This document shows positions 6,327 to 6,480 of a stretch of 6,480 bases of DNA, one piece after another. The notes under the pieces are model-generated. The model saw only the letters and a program-made list of their open reading frames with translations. It was not told the DNA's origin and ran no database searches. How positions within the stretch are numbered: position 1 is the stretch's first letter; each line of letters starts with the position of its first letter. The translations under genes and the position numbers were made by a program. The stretch lies in NCBI GenBank assembly GCA_964622625.1, contig CAZUUQ010000126.1, positions 1 through 6,480 on the forward strand, read 5' to 3'. This stretch comes from CAZCWM01 sp964622625 (GTDB taxonomy: Bacteria > Planctomycetota > Phycisphaerae > Phycisphaerales > Phycisphaeraceae).

Positions 6327-6480
6327 TTACCAAGCGTAGGCTTCCGGAGCCGGCCCGCCGGGGCCGGGCCAGATGTCGTCGAGTTTCCTCATGGTGTCAT
6401 CGTCGAGCTTGACATCGAGTGCCCGAAGGCTGTCATGCAGGTGCTCGACCGTCCGCGGCCCGATGATCGGGCCGGTCATG
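6327..6480 (-). CDS. Second aldo/keto reductase, 3' end only
   Basis: The last 50 codons and the TAA stop (complement of 6327-6329) of a second reductase are in the window; the rest lies beyond the right edge. It begins with TGPIIGPR, the cofactor-binding loop, then EHLHDSLRAL, and ends in PGPGGPAPEAYAW. Aligned by hand without gaps to the end of the reductase downstream of it, 36 of 49 residues are the same. It is the upstream member of a same-strand pair, 42 bases before the next start, so a tandem duplication transcribed as one unit is the simplest reading. Whether its catalytic tetrad is intact cannot be seen. Confidence 0.85.
   Translation of the reverse strand, partial: MTGPIIGPRTVEHLHDSLRALDVKLDDDTMRKLDDIWPGPGGPAPEAYAW

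Overview
The window is high-GC bacterial DNA from a draft or metagenome assembly: an exact run of 100 N marks a scaffold join. It comes from a didermic bacterium, judging by several exported proteins and an LpoB-type lipoprotein set. The GC-rich codon use and the mix of a large secreted orphan protein, three small lipoproteins and aldo/keto reductases would fit a planctomycete (Phycisphaerae-like). That placement is an inference only, as no rRNA or other marker gene is present.

Layout. (1) Positions 1-2409, minus strand: the N-terminal 803 codons of a very large secreted protein of a family I do not recognise; its C-terminus lies beyond the left edge. (2) Positions 2410-2607: a divergent intergenic region with weak -10-like boxes facing each way. 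(3) Positions 2608-5245, plus strand: a three-gene lipoprotein cluster of a COG3014-like protein, a YcfL (DUF1425)-like protein and an LpoB-like penicillin-binding protein activator. The assembly gap (4596-4695) lies between the second and third genes and has removed the start and most of the signal peptide of the third. (4) Positions 5246-5288: a short convergent spacer. (5) Positions 5289-6480, minus strand: a complete aldo/keto reductase, with the 3' end of a closely related paralogue upstream of it; the second copy runs off the right edge.

How the genes work together. The lipoprotein cluster is the most informative part. In Escherichia coli ycfL sits directly beside lpoB, and in some other Gram-negatives a COG3014 gene precedes the pair, so the order here matches an envelope cassette linked to activation of peptidoglycan synthases. 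The role of the first two members is not known. The tandem reductases probably form a separate two-gene unit of NADPH-dependent carbonyl or sugar metabolism. Nothing ties them to the lipoprotein genes beyond convergent placement.

I see no tRNA, rRNA, CRISPR array, insertion sequence or prophage signal. The window does not show an obviously new system. The parts most worth following are the unrecognised secreted protein, the lipoprotein cassette and its compact LpoB.
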